From Corallincola platygyrae (lineage in GTDB: Bacteria > Pseudomonadota > Gammaproteobacteria > Enterobacterales > Neiellaceae): a stretch of DNA of 64,000 bases. The stretch covers positions 277,581 to 341,580 of the forward strand of contig NZ_BAABLI010000014.1 in the NCBI RefSeq assembly GCF_039544265.1, given 5' to 3'. The notes under the pieces were generated by a model. That model was not told where the DNA came from. It saw only the letters and a list, made by a program, of their open reading frames with translations, and made no database searches. Made by a program: the position numbers and the translations under genes. Shown here piece by piece: positions 9,259 through 18,201 of the stretch (position 1 is its first letter; every line of letters begins with the position of its first letter).

Positions 9259-9282
9259 ACATCTCACCAGGAGACATAGCAA

Positions 9283-11946
9283 ATGCCTGTCACCAATATC
9301 GAAGAGCTTAATGCTCTGGTAGAACGCGTTAAAAAGGCACAACGCATTTTCGCCACATACTCACAAGAGCAGGTTGATAAAATCTTCCGCGCTGCATCTT
9401 TGGCCGCTTCAACAGCTCGTATCGAGCTGGCTAAAATGGCTGCAGAAGAGTCAGGCATGGGCATCATGGAAGACAAAGTGATCAAAAACCACTTTGCTTC
9501 TGAATTCATCTACAACAAGTATAAAGATGACAAAACTTGCGGCGTTATCGAAAGCAATGACGAAGCAGGTACCATCACTATCGCAGAGCCAGTAGGTATC
9601 GTATGTGCGATTGTTCCTACGACTAACCCAACTTCAACCGCTATCTTTAAAGCGCTTATCTCGTTGAAGACGCGTAACGGTTGTATCTTCTCTCCACACC
9701 CTCGTGCGAAAGACGCAACTAACTACGCAGCGAAATTGGTTCTGGACGCGGCTGTTGCAGCTGGCGCACCAAAAGACATCATTGGTTGGATTGACCAGCC
9801 TTCAGTTGAACTGTCTAACGGTCTGATGAAGCACGACGACATCGCTATGATCCTTGCGACCGGTGGTCCAGGCATGGTTAAAGCTGCTTACTCTTCAGGT
9901 AAGCCTGCAATCGGTGTTGGTGCTGGTAACACACCAGTTGTTATCGACGAAACTGCTGACGTTAAGCGTGCTGTTTCTTCAATCCTTATGTCTAAGACTT
10001 TCGACAACGGTGTTATCTGTGCTTCTGAGCAGGCAGCAATCATCGTTGAGTCTAAGTACGACGAAGTTATCGAGCGTTTCGCTAAGTACGGCGCAGCTGT
10101 ACTTTCTAAAGCAGATGCAAACAAGGTACGTAAAGTACTGATGATCGACGGTGCTCTGAACGCCAAGATCGTAGGTCAGCCAGCATACAAGATTGCTGAA
10201 CTGGCAGGCGTAACTGTTCCTAAGGCAACTAAGATCCTTATCGGTGAAGGCCTGGAAGCATCTTACGATGACGAATTCTCTCACGAGAAACTGTCTCCTA
10301 CTCTGGGTGTTTACAAAGCGAAAGACTTCGAAGATGCGGTTCGTCAGGCAGCTATCGTTCTCGACATCGGCGGTGTAGGCCACACTTCAGTGCTTTACAC
10401 AGACCAAGACGCAAACGCTGATCGTATCAACTACTTCGGCGACAAGATGAAGACTGCACGTATTCTGGTGAATACGCCTTCTTCTCACGGTGGTATTGGT
10501 GACCTTTACAACTTCGACCTTGCGCCTTCACTGACCCTGGGTTGTGGTTCTTGGGGTGGTAACGCCATCTCTGAAAACGTAGGTCCTAAGCACCTGATTA
10601 ACAAGAAAGTTGTTGCTAAGCGAGCTGAAAACATGTTGTGGCATAAACTACCTAAGTCTATCTACTTCCGTCGTGGCTCTCTGCCAATCGCTATGGACGA
10701 TCTGGACGGCAAGAAACGTGCTCTGATCGTTACCGATAGCTTCCTGTTCAACAACGGTTATGTTGATGACCTGCGTGCCATCCTTAAAGATAAGGGCATG
10801 GAAGTTGAAGTATTCTACGAAGTAGAAGCGGATCCTACACTGAGCGTTGTAAACAAAGGTGCTGACGTTTGTCGCACTTACCAGCCTGACGTAATTCTGG
10901 CTGTGGGCGGTGGTTCTCCAATGGACGCTGCGAAGATCATGTGGGTAATGTACGAGCACCCAGAAACTGACTTCGCTGACCTGTCTATGCGCTTTATGGA
11001 TATCCGTAAGCGTATCTACAAGTTCCCTAAGATGGGTACCAAAGCTGAGCTGGTATGTATCACTACCACTTCAGGTACAGGTTCAGAAGTTACTCCGTTC
11101 GCTGTTGTTACCGATGACCAGACTGGTCAGAAGTACCCTCTGGCTGACTACGAGCTGACGCCTAACATGGCAGTTGTTGACGCCAACCTGGTTATGGATA
11201 TGCCTAAGTCTCTGTGTGCGTTCGGTGGTTATGACGCTGTAACTCACGCAATGGAAGCTTATGTATCTGTACTGGCTAACGAATACTCTGATGGTCAGGC
11301 TCTGCAAGCACTTAAGCTGCTTCAGCACTACCTGCCTAGCTCTTATAAGAACGGCAAGGCTGACGCTGTTGCCCGTGAGAAGGTTCACAACGCCGCGACT
11401 ATCGCTGGTATCGCGTTTGCGAACTCTTTCCTGGGTGTGTGTCACTCAATGGCTCACAAACTGGGTGCTGAGTTCCACATTCCTCATGGTCTGGCAAACG
11501 CCCTGCTTCTGGCTAACACTGTTCGCTTTAACGCGACAAACACGCCTACCAAGCAAACTGCGTTCTCTCAGTACGACCGTCCTAAGGCACGTGCTCGCTA
11601 CGCTGAAGTGGCTGACCACTTGGGTCTGGGTGGTAAGAACACCGAAGAGAAAGTTAACAACCTGCTGACTTGGTTGGAAGAACTGAAAGTTGAGCTGAAC
11701 ATCCCACTGTCTATCCAAGACGCTGGTGTTGATGAAGCAGCCTTCATGGCCAAAGTTGACCAGCTTGCAGTTGATGCGTTCGACGACCAGTGTACTGGTG
11801 CGAACCCACGCTACCCTCTGATCAGCGAACTGAAGCAAGTTCTTATCGATTCTTTCTACGGCCGTCCGTACCAAGAAGGCGAAGACAGTGCTGATGCCTT
11901 AGCTAAATCTCAAAAAGCTAAGAAAGCACCTGCTAAGAAAAAGTAA
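9283..11946 (+). CDS. adhE: Bifunctional aldehyde-alcohol dehydrogenase AdhE
   Basis: Fermentative enzyme converting acetyl-CoA to acetaldehyde and then ethanol with 2 NADH; homologues assemble into spirosome filaments. It has 887 residues (E. coli 891). The N-terminal CoA-acylating aldehyde dehydrogenase has its catalytic Cys at residue 246 in NGVICASE. The C-terminal iron-dependent alcohol dehydrogenase shows GGGSPMDAAKIMW, a SGTGSEVTPF segment and the metal-binding His-rich HSMAHKLGAEFHIPHG. Codon use is strongly biased (GGT, GTT, CGT, CTG), as in highly expressed genes. The C-terminus ends in a Lys/Ala-rich tail (KAKKAPAKKK) not typical of the family. Monocistronic between its own promoter and terminator. 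Confidence 0.98.
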   Translation: MPVTNIEELNALVERVKKAQRIFATYSQEQVDKIFRAASLAASTARIELAKMAAEESGMGIMEDKVIKNHFASEFIYNKYKDDKTCGVIESNDEAGTITIAEPVGIVCAIVPTTNPTSTAIFKALISLKTRNGCIFSPHPRAKDATNYAAKLVLDAAVAAGAPKDIIGWIDQPSVELSNGLMKHDDIAMILATGGPGMVKAAYSSGKPAIGVGAGNTPVVIDETADVKRAVSSILMSKTFDNGVICASEQAAIIVESKYDEVIERFAKYGAAVLSKADANKVRKVLMIDGALNAKIVGQPAYKIAELAGVTVPKATKILIGEGLEASYDDEFSHEKLSPTLGVYKAKDFEDAVRQAAIVLDIGGVGHTSVLYTDQDANADRINYFGDKMKTARILVNTPSSHGGIGDLYNFDLAPSLTLGCGSWGGNAISENVGPKHLINKKVVAKRAENMLWHKLPKSIYFRRGSLPIAMDDLDGKKRALIVTDSFLFNNGYVDDLRAILKDKGMEVEVFYEVEADPTLSVVNKGADVCRTYQPDVILAVGGGSPMDAAKIMWVMYEHPETDFADLSMRFMDIRKRIYKFPKMGTKAELVCITTTSGTGSEVTPFAVVTDDQTGQKYPLADYELTPNMAVVDANLVMDMPKSLCAFGGYDAVTHAMEAYVSVLANEYSDGQALQALKLLQHYLPSSYKNGKADAVAREKVHNAATIAGIAFANSFLGVCHSMAHKLGAEFHIPHGLANALLLANTVRFNATNTPTKQTAFSQYDRPKARARYAEVADHLGLGGKNTEEKVNNLLTWLEELKVELNIPLSIQDAGVDEAAFMAKVDQLAVDAFDDQCTGANPRYPLISELKQVLIDSFYGRPYQEGEDSADALAKSQKAKKAPAKKK

Positions 11947-11964
11947 TTAGCAGCCGCTAAGAAT

Positions 11965-11993
11965 AAAAAAGCCCGCTTAATGCGGGCTTTTTT
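11965..11993 (+). terminator. Rho-independent terminator of adhE
   Basis: Stem AAAAAAGCCCGC / GCGGGCTTTTTT with loop TTAAT, 19 nt after the adhE stop codon. Confidence 0.95.
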
Positions 11994-12047
11994 ATTAATT
12001 TTTTAAAACAAAGCTGCTTGTACATAAGCCAACTTCGCTGGGACTGT

Positions 12048-12557
12048 TTACGCTGCGACGGGCTTTGAGTGCAGCTGATTGAGCAGGGATATCATTGGCT
12101 CGTCAGCAGGATATGTTCTTTCAGTAGGCTTTGCTGGGTTTTGTTTCCAATGCGGCAAGATAGCTTTAATGTCAGCAGATATACCATCATCATTTTCAGA
12201 CTTGCCTACAAGCGGCTGTGGCATTAATGCGTCAGCTAACCTTAGATCCGCCAATGAAGCTTCTGCTTTACGTAACTGATGATACAAGCCAAGTTTTTCG
12301 TCGATAGCGTCATCAGCGTAAAGCGGTTTGGGGGGAGTAAGTTGAAGTGCACGCCGCAGCGAAGCATCGGTTGCATCGGCTTCTCTTTGTTGAGTATTAG
12401 CAAACGAGAATTGCGGCTGATCCGTTACGTCATCAGAGAGCATTGCCAACAGAAGGGAAAACTTAGCACTATCGCTACTGGCTATCGCATAATTCAGCGA
12501 TTGACCAAGCTCCAGCTCGTTTACTACCCATGTTGAATTGACCTGATTGGACTGCAC
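12048..12557 (-). CDS. Hypothetical protein, possibly VC2046/SO_2500 family
   Basis: 169-residue soluble protein with no signal peptide or membrane segment. The segment LNYAIASSDSAKFSLLLAMLSDDVTDQPQF resembles, from memory, the uncharacterised VC2046/SO_2500 family of marine gammaproteobacteria; this needs a profile search. The start is a GTG at 12557, preceded by a weak GGTAG. The gene is isolated, convergent with adhE and divergent from the response regulator gene. No function can be assigned. Confidence 0.65.
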   Translation of the reverse strand: MQSNQVNSTWVVNELELGQSLNYAIASSDSAKFSLLLAMLSDDVTDQPQFSFANTQQREADATDASLRRALQLTPPKPLYADDAIDEKLGLYHQLRKAEASLADLRLADALMPQPLVGKSENDDGISADIKAILPHWKQNPAKPTERTYPADEPMISLLNQLHSKPVAA

Positions 12558-12711
12558 AATTCTACCCGTTTCACTTTGTTAACTAGTTGTCGGCAAGCTC
12601 CATAAAATCTTTAATCAAATTTAGTTTTGCGGTGATCCATGCCCCTTACTGCACCATGTCGCTATGCTATATTCACGCAGGAGTTAAAACGCGGTAACTC
12701 AGGGAGTTAGT

Positions 12712-14343
12712 TTGAAACTAAACAATTCACGCGTGCTGGTTGTTGATGACCAACGTTCATTTCAGGTCATGCTGAAAGGCATGCTGAACAATATTGGTTA
12801 TACCAGCATAGATATGTGTGAGAGTGGCGAGCAAGCAGTCAAGATATGTAACGATCATGACTTCGACTTGCTGCTTGTCGACTACAACTTAGGTATGAAC
12901 AAGAAAAATGGGCGGCAACTGCTGGAAGAGCTGCGCGCAAAATCCCTGATCACCACGGAAGCTATTTTCATTATTGTCACCGGCGAAAACAGTCGTGCAA
13001 TGGTGTTAGGCGCCATTGAAAACCAGCCCGATGATTACATAATGAAGCCCTTCTCTCAGCGCCAACTTAGTTCTCGTATCGAGCGCGCCTATCACAAGCG
13101 CCAGGCAATGCAGCCGATTCTCACCAAGCTGGCCGATCAGGACGATAAGGGGGCAATCGAAGCCTGCCACAAACTCATCACAACTGGCGGCAAGTACAGC
13201 GCCCACTGCAAGAACCTGCTGGCGGAACTGTTTTGTAAAACCGGTCAATATGAGGAGTCGGAGAAATTCCTGAAGTCGCTACTTGCCGAAAGAGATATCT
13301 CGTGGGCAAAAGTCGCACTAGCCCGCAGCTTAATCGGCATGTCTCGTTTTGAAGAAGCAAAAGAGCTTCTTGAAGAGCTTCTTGTTGTGCACCCTCAGCT
13401 GTTGGATGCTCATGACCTAAAAGCCAAAGCACTGTATGGGCTATCCGAACCAGCACTTGCACTTCAATCACTGCAAGACGCAGCGGATATCTCTCCATAC
13501 TCAATTGAGCGTCAACAACAAATTGCCACTATCGCAAAAGAGGTCGGCGAAAAAACCTTAGCGCAAGAAACGTATCAAAACATCTATGAGTTAAGTAAGC
13601 GCTCTCTTCATCATGATATAGAGCACTTACTTAACTATGTCCGGAACACCTTTGAAGCGTCAGAGAGCGCAGAAGAAGCCCCTAAACGACATAAATTCCA
13701 TCACGAAGCGATGAACTGTTTACACCGAGCAAAACAAGACAACTTGTATGGTGACTTCGACTTCGCAACCTTTGAGGGTTTATGCCAGGCCAAGCTTGAA
13801 GCAAACAAAGGTGAGCTGATTAAGGCAAAGAAATCCTACTATCAGGCGGTCAAGCCATTCTCCGACTTAGGCGTAGAGGGTATTCCAAAGGAGTTTCTGG
13901 GAGAGAGTTTGATTACGTTAGGCAGGATTGGTGAGTTTGAGGAGATGATGCAGACTGCAAACCGAATGAATAACGAAAAGGAATTGGGGAATTTTGCCGC
14001 TACTGCTTTGGAAAATTTTCAGAAAGATGAAGAGCAGCACGAGCGTGTTGCGCAGTTCAGACAGTGCTACCTTGATGGTTCTAATGCGTACGATAACGGT
14101 GACTATTCAGCGGCTGCGAAAGCCTTTAGAACGGCACTGAGTTTAGCTCCAACCAATACAGGTGCTGCGCTAAACTTGATCCAATCTATGCTGCAACAAT
14201 GTCGGAATGATAAAAAACCGCAAGCAACGCTTAGTGAGTGTAAGGAAGTGTTCCGCTTGCTCGATGGTGTACAACTACCCAAGCAGCACAAAACTCGATA
14301 CAGCGACCTTAAACAAACCTACAACAAGATGATGCAAAAATAG
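12712..14343 (+). CDS. Response regulator with C-terminal TPR repeats
   Basis: 543-residue cytoplasmic protein. Residues 5-125 form a receiver domain: acidic pair D12-D13, phospho-acceptor D57 in LLLVDYNLG, T90 and K112 in YIMKPFS. The remaining 400 residues are helical, with tetratricopeptide-like repeats (CKTGQYEESEKFLKSLL, LIGMSRFEEAKELLEELL, YDNGDYSAAAKAFRTALSL). There is no DNA-binding or enzymatic output domain, so output is probably protein-protein interaction. The start is TTG at 12712 after an AGGGAG ribosome site. No histidine kinase is adjacent, so this is an orphan regulator. Confidence 0.88.
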   Translation: MKLNNSRVLVVDDQRSFQVMLKGMLNNIGYTSIDMCESGEQAVKICNDHDFDLLLVDYNLGMNKKNGRQLLEELRAKSLITTEAIFIIVTGENSRAMVLGAIENQPDDYIMKPFSQRQLSSRIERAYHKRQAMQPILTKLADQDDKGAIEACHKLITTGGKYSAHCKNLLAELFCKTGQYEESEKFLKSLLAERDISWAKVALARSLIGMSRFEEAKELLEELLVVHPQLLDAHDLKAKALYGLSEPALALQSLQDAADISPYSIERQQQIATIAKEVGEKTLAQETYQNIYELSKRSLHHDIEHLLNYVRNTFEASESAEEAPKRHKFHHEAMNCLHRAKQDNLYGDFDFATFEGLCQAKLEANKGELIKAKKSYYQAVKPFSDLGVEGIPKEFLGESLITLGRIGEFEEMMQTANRMNNEKELGNFAATALENFQKDEEQHERVAQFRQCYLDGSNAYDNGDYSAAAKAFRTALSLAPTNTGAALNLIQSMLQQCRNDKKPQATLSECKEVFRLLDGVQLPKQHKTRYSDLKQTYNKMMQK

Positions 14344-14410
14344 AAATTCTGTTTCTCATTTGTATCTGCAAGCGTATACACTAACGAAAAACATCAAGAT
14401 TGAACTTTCT

Positions 14411-14719
14411 ATGCAGTTTACAGTCAAAACTTTTTCGTCTTTGTTTCTCGCGTTTTCTTCCTTGGCGATATTCTCTGGCTGTTCGACAACGAATGGGTGT
14501 GAAAACATCGAAGAAGTTATCGCACAAGAGAAAATGTGTAAGGATCTTCAGAGAAAGATATCCACCAGCAAGAGCCTTCAGGTACGCGGCGCTTTAGAGG
14601 ACCAGTACCAACAGGAGTGTGTCGAGTTTCGTTATTACCGCGACAATTTCGAAGGTGGCAATATCTGCACCTTGGAAGATCGGAAAAAGATAGCGGCTGA
14701 AGCAGACACTACTGAATAA
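14411..14719 (+). CDS. Small predicted lipoprotein
   Basis: 102-residue protein from the ATG at 14411. It has an N-terminal signal and the lipobox-like FSGC, with the lipidated Cys near residue 24, followed by a Cys-rich, charged helical domain (four further Cys). The longer frame beginning at 14360 would place 17 polar residues before the signal sequence, so the internal ATG is preferred although its ribosome site is weak. It follows the response regulator-TPR gene by about 70 bp. Function unknown. Confidence 0.6.
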   Translation: MQFTVKTFSSLFLAFSSLAIFSGCSTTNGCENIEEVIAQEKMCKDLQRKISTSKSLQVRGALEDQYQQECVEFRYYRDNFEGGNICTLEDRKKIAAEADTTE

Positions 14720-14782
14720 CTACCCTTCCCCATTCCAACCATAATCTATACTAGGGTCAGTGACTTATAAAACACTGACCCT

Positions 14783-15766
14783 ATGTCTGAAAAGAAAACA
14801 CAATGCGGCTTTGTTGGCGCAGGATCCAAGCAGTGTGAAGAGGATGCGTTAAGTAATGGCTACTGTTTTTGGCATGATCCAAATACAGACAAGTCAGGCT
14901 TGGAAATTAAAAATGCGCTGGAGAAGTTTGTCAGGCAAGCGCCAGTCAGCCAAGGATTACAACTTAAACGCACTCGCTTAGACCAAATAGACTTAGTCAA
15001 CCGAGGCGAGCACAAAGGCTTTGACCTCAGAGGTAGCGACTTCTACCGCGCATCGCTGGTAAACGCCCATCTATTTTCCGTAGATCTTTCCAACAGCAGT
15101 TTGATGAAAGCCGATTTGAGAGGTGCCAACCTCCACTGTGCAAACCTTACAAACTGCAATCTACTCGGCGTAAAGCTAAAAAATGCCCGGTTGGATAATG
15201 TTCAGCTAGGCAAGCAGTTACTCCAGGAAAAGCGCGGTAGAAAGCTTTGGAAGCAAGGACGTAAACCGGAGGCGGTCGATAATTTTCAGCAAGCAGAAGA
15301 AGTCTACAGAGACTTAAGAAAAGCGGCAGACAGCCAGGGCCTATTTGAAATGGCAGGATACTGCCTGCACAAAGAACTCACTATGCGCCGCTATCAAATG
15401 CCAAAACCCTCTTTCCAACGAGCACTTTCCAAAGGCATTGACCTGTTTTGTGGCTACGGCGAGCGCCCCTTCAATGTCGTACTATTTGCCATGTGTTTTA
15501 TTGTTGTCTGTGCACTCGCTTACTTCATGCTGGGAATTACTCATCAGGGACAACTATTGATGTTTACGCCTGAAACACTGGGCATGGAAGATGTTAGGAG
15601 CGCGTTGGCCTGCCTCTACTTTAGTGTTGTCACATTTACCACACTTGGATATGGGGATATCGCACCGGTCGGATTAGCAAGGTTTATTGCGGCTTTTGAG
15701 GCATTTACGGGTAGCTTCACTATCGCATTGTTCGTGGTGGTCTTTGTAAAAAAGATGACCCGTTAA
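14783..15766 (+). CDS. Pentapeptide-repeat protein fused to a K+ channel-like pore
   Basis: 327-residue fusion. Residues 8-31 hold a Cys/His cluster (C8, C18, C28, H31) that could bind zinc. Residues about 80-143 are pentapeptide repeats of A(D/N)Lxx type (DLRGSDFYRASLVNAHL, KADLRGANLHCANLTNCNL), predicted to form a right-handed beta-helix. Residues 145-215 are charged helices resembling one TPR. Two membrane segments (about 228-250 and 303-323) flank a pore loop with filter TTLGYGDIAPVG at 286-297. Pentapeptide-channel fusions occur in other bacteria without a settled function; the beta-helix may be a cytoplasmic sensing or gating module. Confidence 0.85.
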   Translation: MSEKKTQCGFVGAGSKQCEEDALSNGYCFWHDPNTDKSGLEIKNALEKFVRQAPVSQGLQLKRTRLDQIDLVNRGEHKGFDLRGSDFYRASLVNAHLFSVDLSNSSLMKADLRGANLHCANLTNCNLLGVKLKNARLDNVQLGKQLLQEKRGRKLWKQGRKPEAVDNFQQAEEVYRDLRKAADSQGLFEMAGYCLHKELTMRRYQMPKPSFQRALSKGIDLFCGYGERPFNVVLFAMCFIVVCALAYFMLGITHQGQLLMFTPETLGMEDVRSALACLYFSVVTFTTLGYGDIAPVGLARFIAAFEAFTGSFTIALFVVVFVKKMTR

Positions 15767-15947
15767 TACCTCCCCCCTGTTTTAAAGAGGCAAATTAAGT
15801 CTCATTAAAAAGCTGTTTTGTTAACACGCAAATGTTAAACACGCATAAACCAGCCAATAGCGAATTAAGTTAGTCCCTCTTTTGCCCTGCTCTTTACAAC
15901 AGGGCCGGAACACTGTGTTACTGGCATTTCCTTCCAACAGCCTCTAG

Positions 15948-15962
15948 ACTGGTCGTACCAGA
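15948..15962. promoter_or_regulatory. FadR-like operator before the thioesterase
   Basis: ACTGGTCGTACCAGA contains the symmetric CTGGT-N3-ACCAG core also present in E. coli FadR sites such as fadBA. It lies 22 bp before the start codon of the acyl-CoA thioesterase gene, close enough to act on its promoter. A near-identical palindrome precedes the acyl reductase gene at 53606. FadR binding is inferred. Confidence 0.55.
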
Positions 15963-15984
15963 CCATAAAAACAACAATACTTCT

Positions 15985-16419
15985 ATGCTTAAAAACTTTC
16001 CTATTGTCATAAACACATCTGTTGCCTGGGGAGAAATGGATGCGTTAAACCACGTCAACAATACTATTTATTTCAAATACTTCGAGAATGCGCGCATTGC
16101 GTACTTTACCTCGTTAGACCTGATGCCAACAATGCAATCTCAAAAGCTTGCTCCAGTTCTTGGCTCAACCCAGTGCCGATACAAAGTCCCGTTAACCTAC
16201 CCCGATGACATCGCTATCGGAGCGCGTATCACAGATATCTCCTGCGACAGATTTACCATGGAGTATCAGGTGTTCAGTGAAAAACATCAGCGTGTCGCGG
16301 CTGTTGGTGAGGCAGTAGTTGTTGCTTTTAATGTAGCCTCGGGCCAAAAGGACACCATCCCCACCCCCTTGGTAGACGCAATCAAACGAGCAGAGGCTGA
16401 TGCCGGCAATCAGCTGTAA
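15985..16419 (+). CDS. Acyl-CoA thioesterase, 4HBT/YbgC-like hotdog fold
   Basis: 144-residue single hotdog-domain thioesterase. The N-terminal motif WGEMDALNHVNNTIYFKYFENARIAYF is the 4-hydroxybenzoyl-CoA thioesterase signature, with the catalytic Asp in MDALNHVNN (position 4 of the motif). It is expected to hydrolyse acyl-CoA to free acid and CoA in the cytoplasm; chain-length preference cannot be read. An upstream FadR-like palindrome suggests a fatty-acid substrate. It is followed 34 bp later by an aminotransferase gene in the same direction. Confidence 0.88.
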   Translation: MLKNFPIVINTSVAWGEMDALNHVNNTIYFKYFENARIAYFTSLDLMPTMQSQKLAPVLGSTQCRYKVPLTYPDDIAIGARITDISCDRFTMEYQVFSEKHQRVAAVGEAVVVAFNVASGQKDTIPTPLVDAIKRAEADAGNQL

Positions 16420-16453
16420 ATCTTAAAGATGAATAGAACTGAGGAAATCAGGC

Positions 16454-17569
16454 ATGACGTTTAACAGCTTTACACCGCCTAAAAGAACACTGCTGGGACC
16501 CGGCCCATCAGATATTTCACCAAATGTATTATCCGCTCTTTCACGCCCAACCATTGGCCATTTGGATCCTCTCTTTATTGGTATGATGGACGAAGTCAAA
16601 ACCATGCTTCAAAAAGCTTTTTTGACCTCCAACGAAATGACCCTGGCGGTTTCTGCGCCTGGTTCTGCAGGTATGGAGACCTGTTTTGTTAACCTTCTCG
16701 AGCCAGGAGACAAGGTCATCGTGTGTCGTAACGGCGTATTTGGTGGCCGGATGCTGGAAAACGTTGAACGTTGCGGCGCGACGGCCGTAGTCGTTGACGC
16801 CCCATGGGGGCGCGCAGTATCAATTGACAAAGTTGAGGAAGCGCTTAAAGCAAACCCTGACGTCAAATTTGTTGCCGCTGTGCATGCCGAGACCTCAACT
16901 GGAGCATGTTCGGACATAAAATCGTTGTGTTCACTCGCTAAACAATATGGCTGCTTAACCATCGTTGACGCAGTAACATCTCTGGGGGGTATCGAGTTAA
17001 GGGTCGATGACTGGGGCATAGACGCGATCTATTCCGGCAGCCAGAAATGTCTTTCATGTGTGCCAGGCCTGTCTCCCGTGAGCTTCAGCCCTGCCGCTGT
17101 TGAAGTGATCAAACAGCGCAAAACCAAAGTCCAGAGTTGGTTTTTGGACCAGTCACTGGTCATGGACTATTGGGCGGGAGAAGGCAAGCGTTCATATCAC
17201 CATACCGCTCCGGTTAATGGCCTTTACGCTCTGCATGAGTCGCTATGCCAACTTCTGAATGAGGGGCTGGAACAGTCGTGGCATCGCCATTTGCTAATGC
17301 ATAATCTATTAAAACAAGGACTAACCGACCTGGGTATCGAGTTTATCGTTCCTGAAGATGAACGACTGCCACAATTAAATGCCGTGTACATTCCTTCGAC
17401 CGCCAGTGACGCGGAGATACGGACGGCGTTACTTAATGATTACAACATTGAAATTGGCGCAGGCCTTGGAGAGCTGGCAGGCAAAGCTTGGCGTATAGGC
17501 TTGATGGGATATGGCGCAAGGCGTGAAAATATCACGCTGCTCTTGGGCGCATTACGAGCACTCCTTTAA
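16454..17569 (+). CDS. Class V aminotransferase (serine/alanine-glyoxylate type)
   Basis: 371-residue PLP enzyme of the serine-pyruvate / alanine-glyoxylate aminotransferase group. Landmarks are LLGPGPSDISPNVL at the N-terminus, VSAPGSAGMETCFVNLLEPGD, HAETSTGACSDI, the PLP-contacting VDAVTSLGG and the lysine in SGSQKCLSCVPGLSPVS. The ATG at 16454 follows a GAGGAAAT ribosome site. Glyoxylate as amino acceptor is the family's usual role; a (2-aminoethyl)phosphonate-type role is less likely because no phosphonate genes are nearby. Confidence 0.9.
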   Translation: MTFNSFTPPKRTLLGPGPSDISPNVLSALSRPTIGHLDPLFIGMMDEVKTMLQKAFLTSNEMTLAVSAPGSAGMETCFVNLLEPGDKVIVCRNGVFGGRMLENVERCGATAVVVDAPWGRAVSIDKVEEALKANPDVKFVAAVHAETSTGACSDIKSLCSLAKQYGCLTIVDAVTSLGGIELRVDDWGIDAIYSGSQKCLSCVPGLSPVSFSPAAVEVIKQRKTKVQSWFLDQSLVMDYWAGEGKRSYHHTAPVNGLYALHESLCQLLNEGLEQSWHRHLLMHNLLKQGLTDLGIEFIVPEDERLPQLNAVYIPSTASDAEIRTALLNDYNIEIGAGLGELAGKAWRIGLMGYGARRENITLLLGALRALL

Positions 17570-17589
17570 TCCAATTGGCAATAGCCATA

Positions 17590-17631
17590 AATACAAAAAA
17601 GGTTGAGTTTTCACTCAACCTTTTTTGTATT
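17590..17631. terminator. Bidirectional terminator
   Basis: Stem AATACAAAAAAGGTTGAG / CTCAACCTTTTTTGTATT with loop TTTTCA. A/T runs on both sides serve the aminotransferase gene (plus) and the convergent small gene (minus). Confidence 0.93.
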
Positions 17632-17639
17632 CCGTAAGA

Positions 17640-18035
17640 TTACCGGCGACGTTGCGGCCAAGGAAGTTTCCACTGGCTATCCCAGTTAGCACCTCTCGGT
17701 CCGAACTCATTTGCATATTGGTATAGATACTGCGTTGTCAGCGCCTGCTCAGGGGAAAGGTTTAGCCTTTCTCTGATTTGACGACGTATACGCTGGTAAC
17801 TTAAAGAAAGCTGTTTCGCTCTAACCCACGCATTAAATTCCTTTTCCTCTACGAAGATGGCATATGCCTGCTCCGCTGCCTTATCACCCAACAATCCACA
17901 ACGATCCAACCCAATGTTTACTTGGTCAATGGAGTAGCTGTTTCTATCTCCGTAGCATGCTCGAAGATATGGAGACACAAGGGTGATAACCTTGATCAGC
18001 TGTTTTCGTGCAGAAAACAAACTAAAAAGGGCCAT
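17640..18035 (-). CDS. Hypothetical protein, weakly DUF6559-like
   Basis: 131-residue protein from the ATG at 18035, which has GGA eight bases upstream; the frame could start at 18050. After a hydrophobic N-terminus (MALFSLFSARKQLIKVI) comes YGDRNSYSIDQVNIGLDRCGLLGDKAAEQAYAIF, which recalls the uncharacterised DUF6559 family (a YG...YT..QV pattern), from memory. The C-terminus is rich in Trp and Arg. It is convergent with the aminotransferase gene and shares its terminator. Function unknown. Confidence 0.6.
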   Translation of the reverse strand: MALFSLFSARKQLIKVITLVSPYLRACYGDRNSYSIDQVNIGLDRCGLLGDKAAEQAYAIFVEEKEFNAWVRAKQLSLSYQRIRRQIRERLNLSPEQALTTQYLYQYANEFGPRGANWDSQWKLPWPQRRR

Positions 18036-18201
18036 AAAACATCCATTCAAATAGCGATTTGGACCCGCATACTAGCATTTTTGTGACGCGGTTCAAATAT
18101 ATTTGCCATTTCAGAATGTTAAAGCTCTCGTTGTTGCGATTTTGTAAAACCCCTTTAGCATGTTCGGTTGGCGCATATTCAGTTCGCCTTGTGGATATTT
18201 A

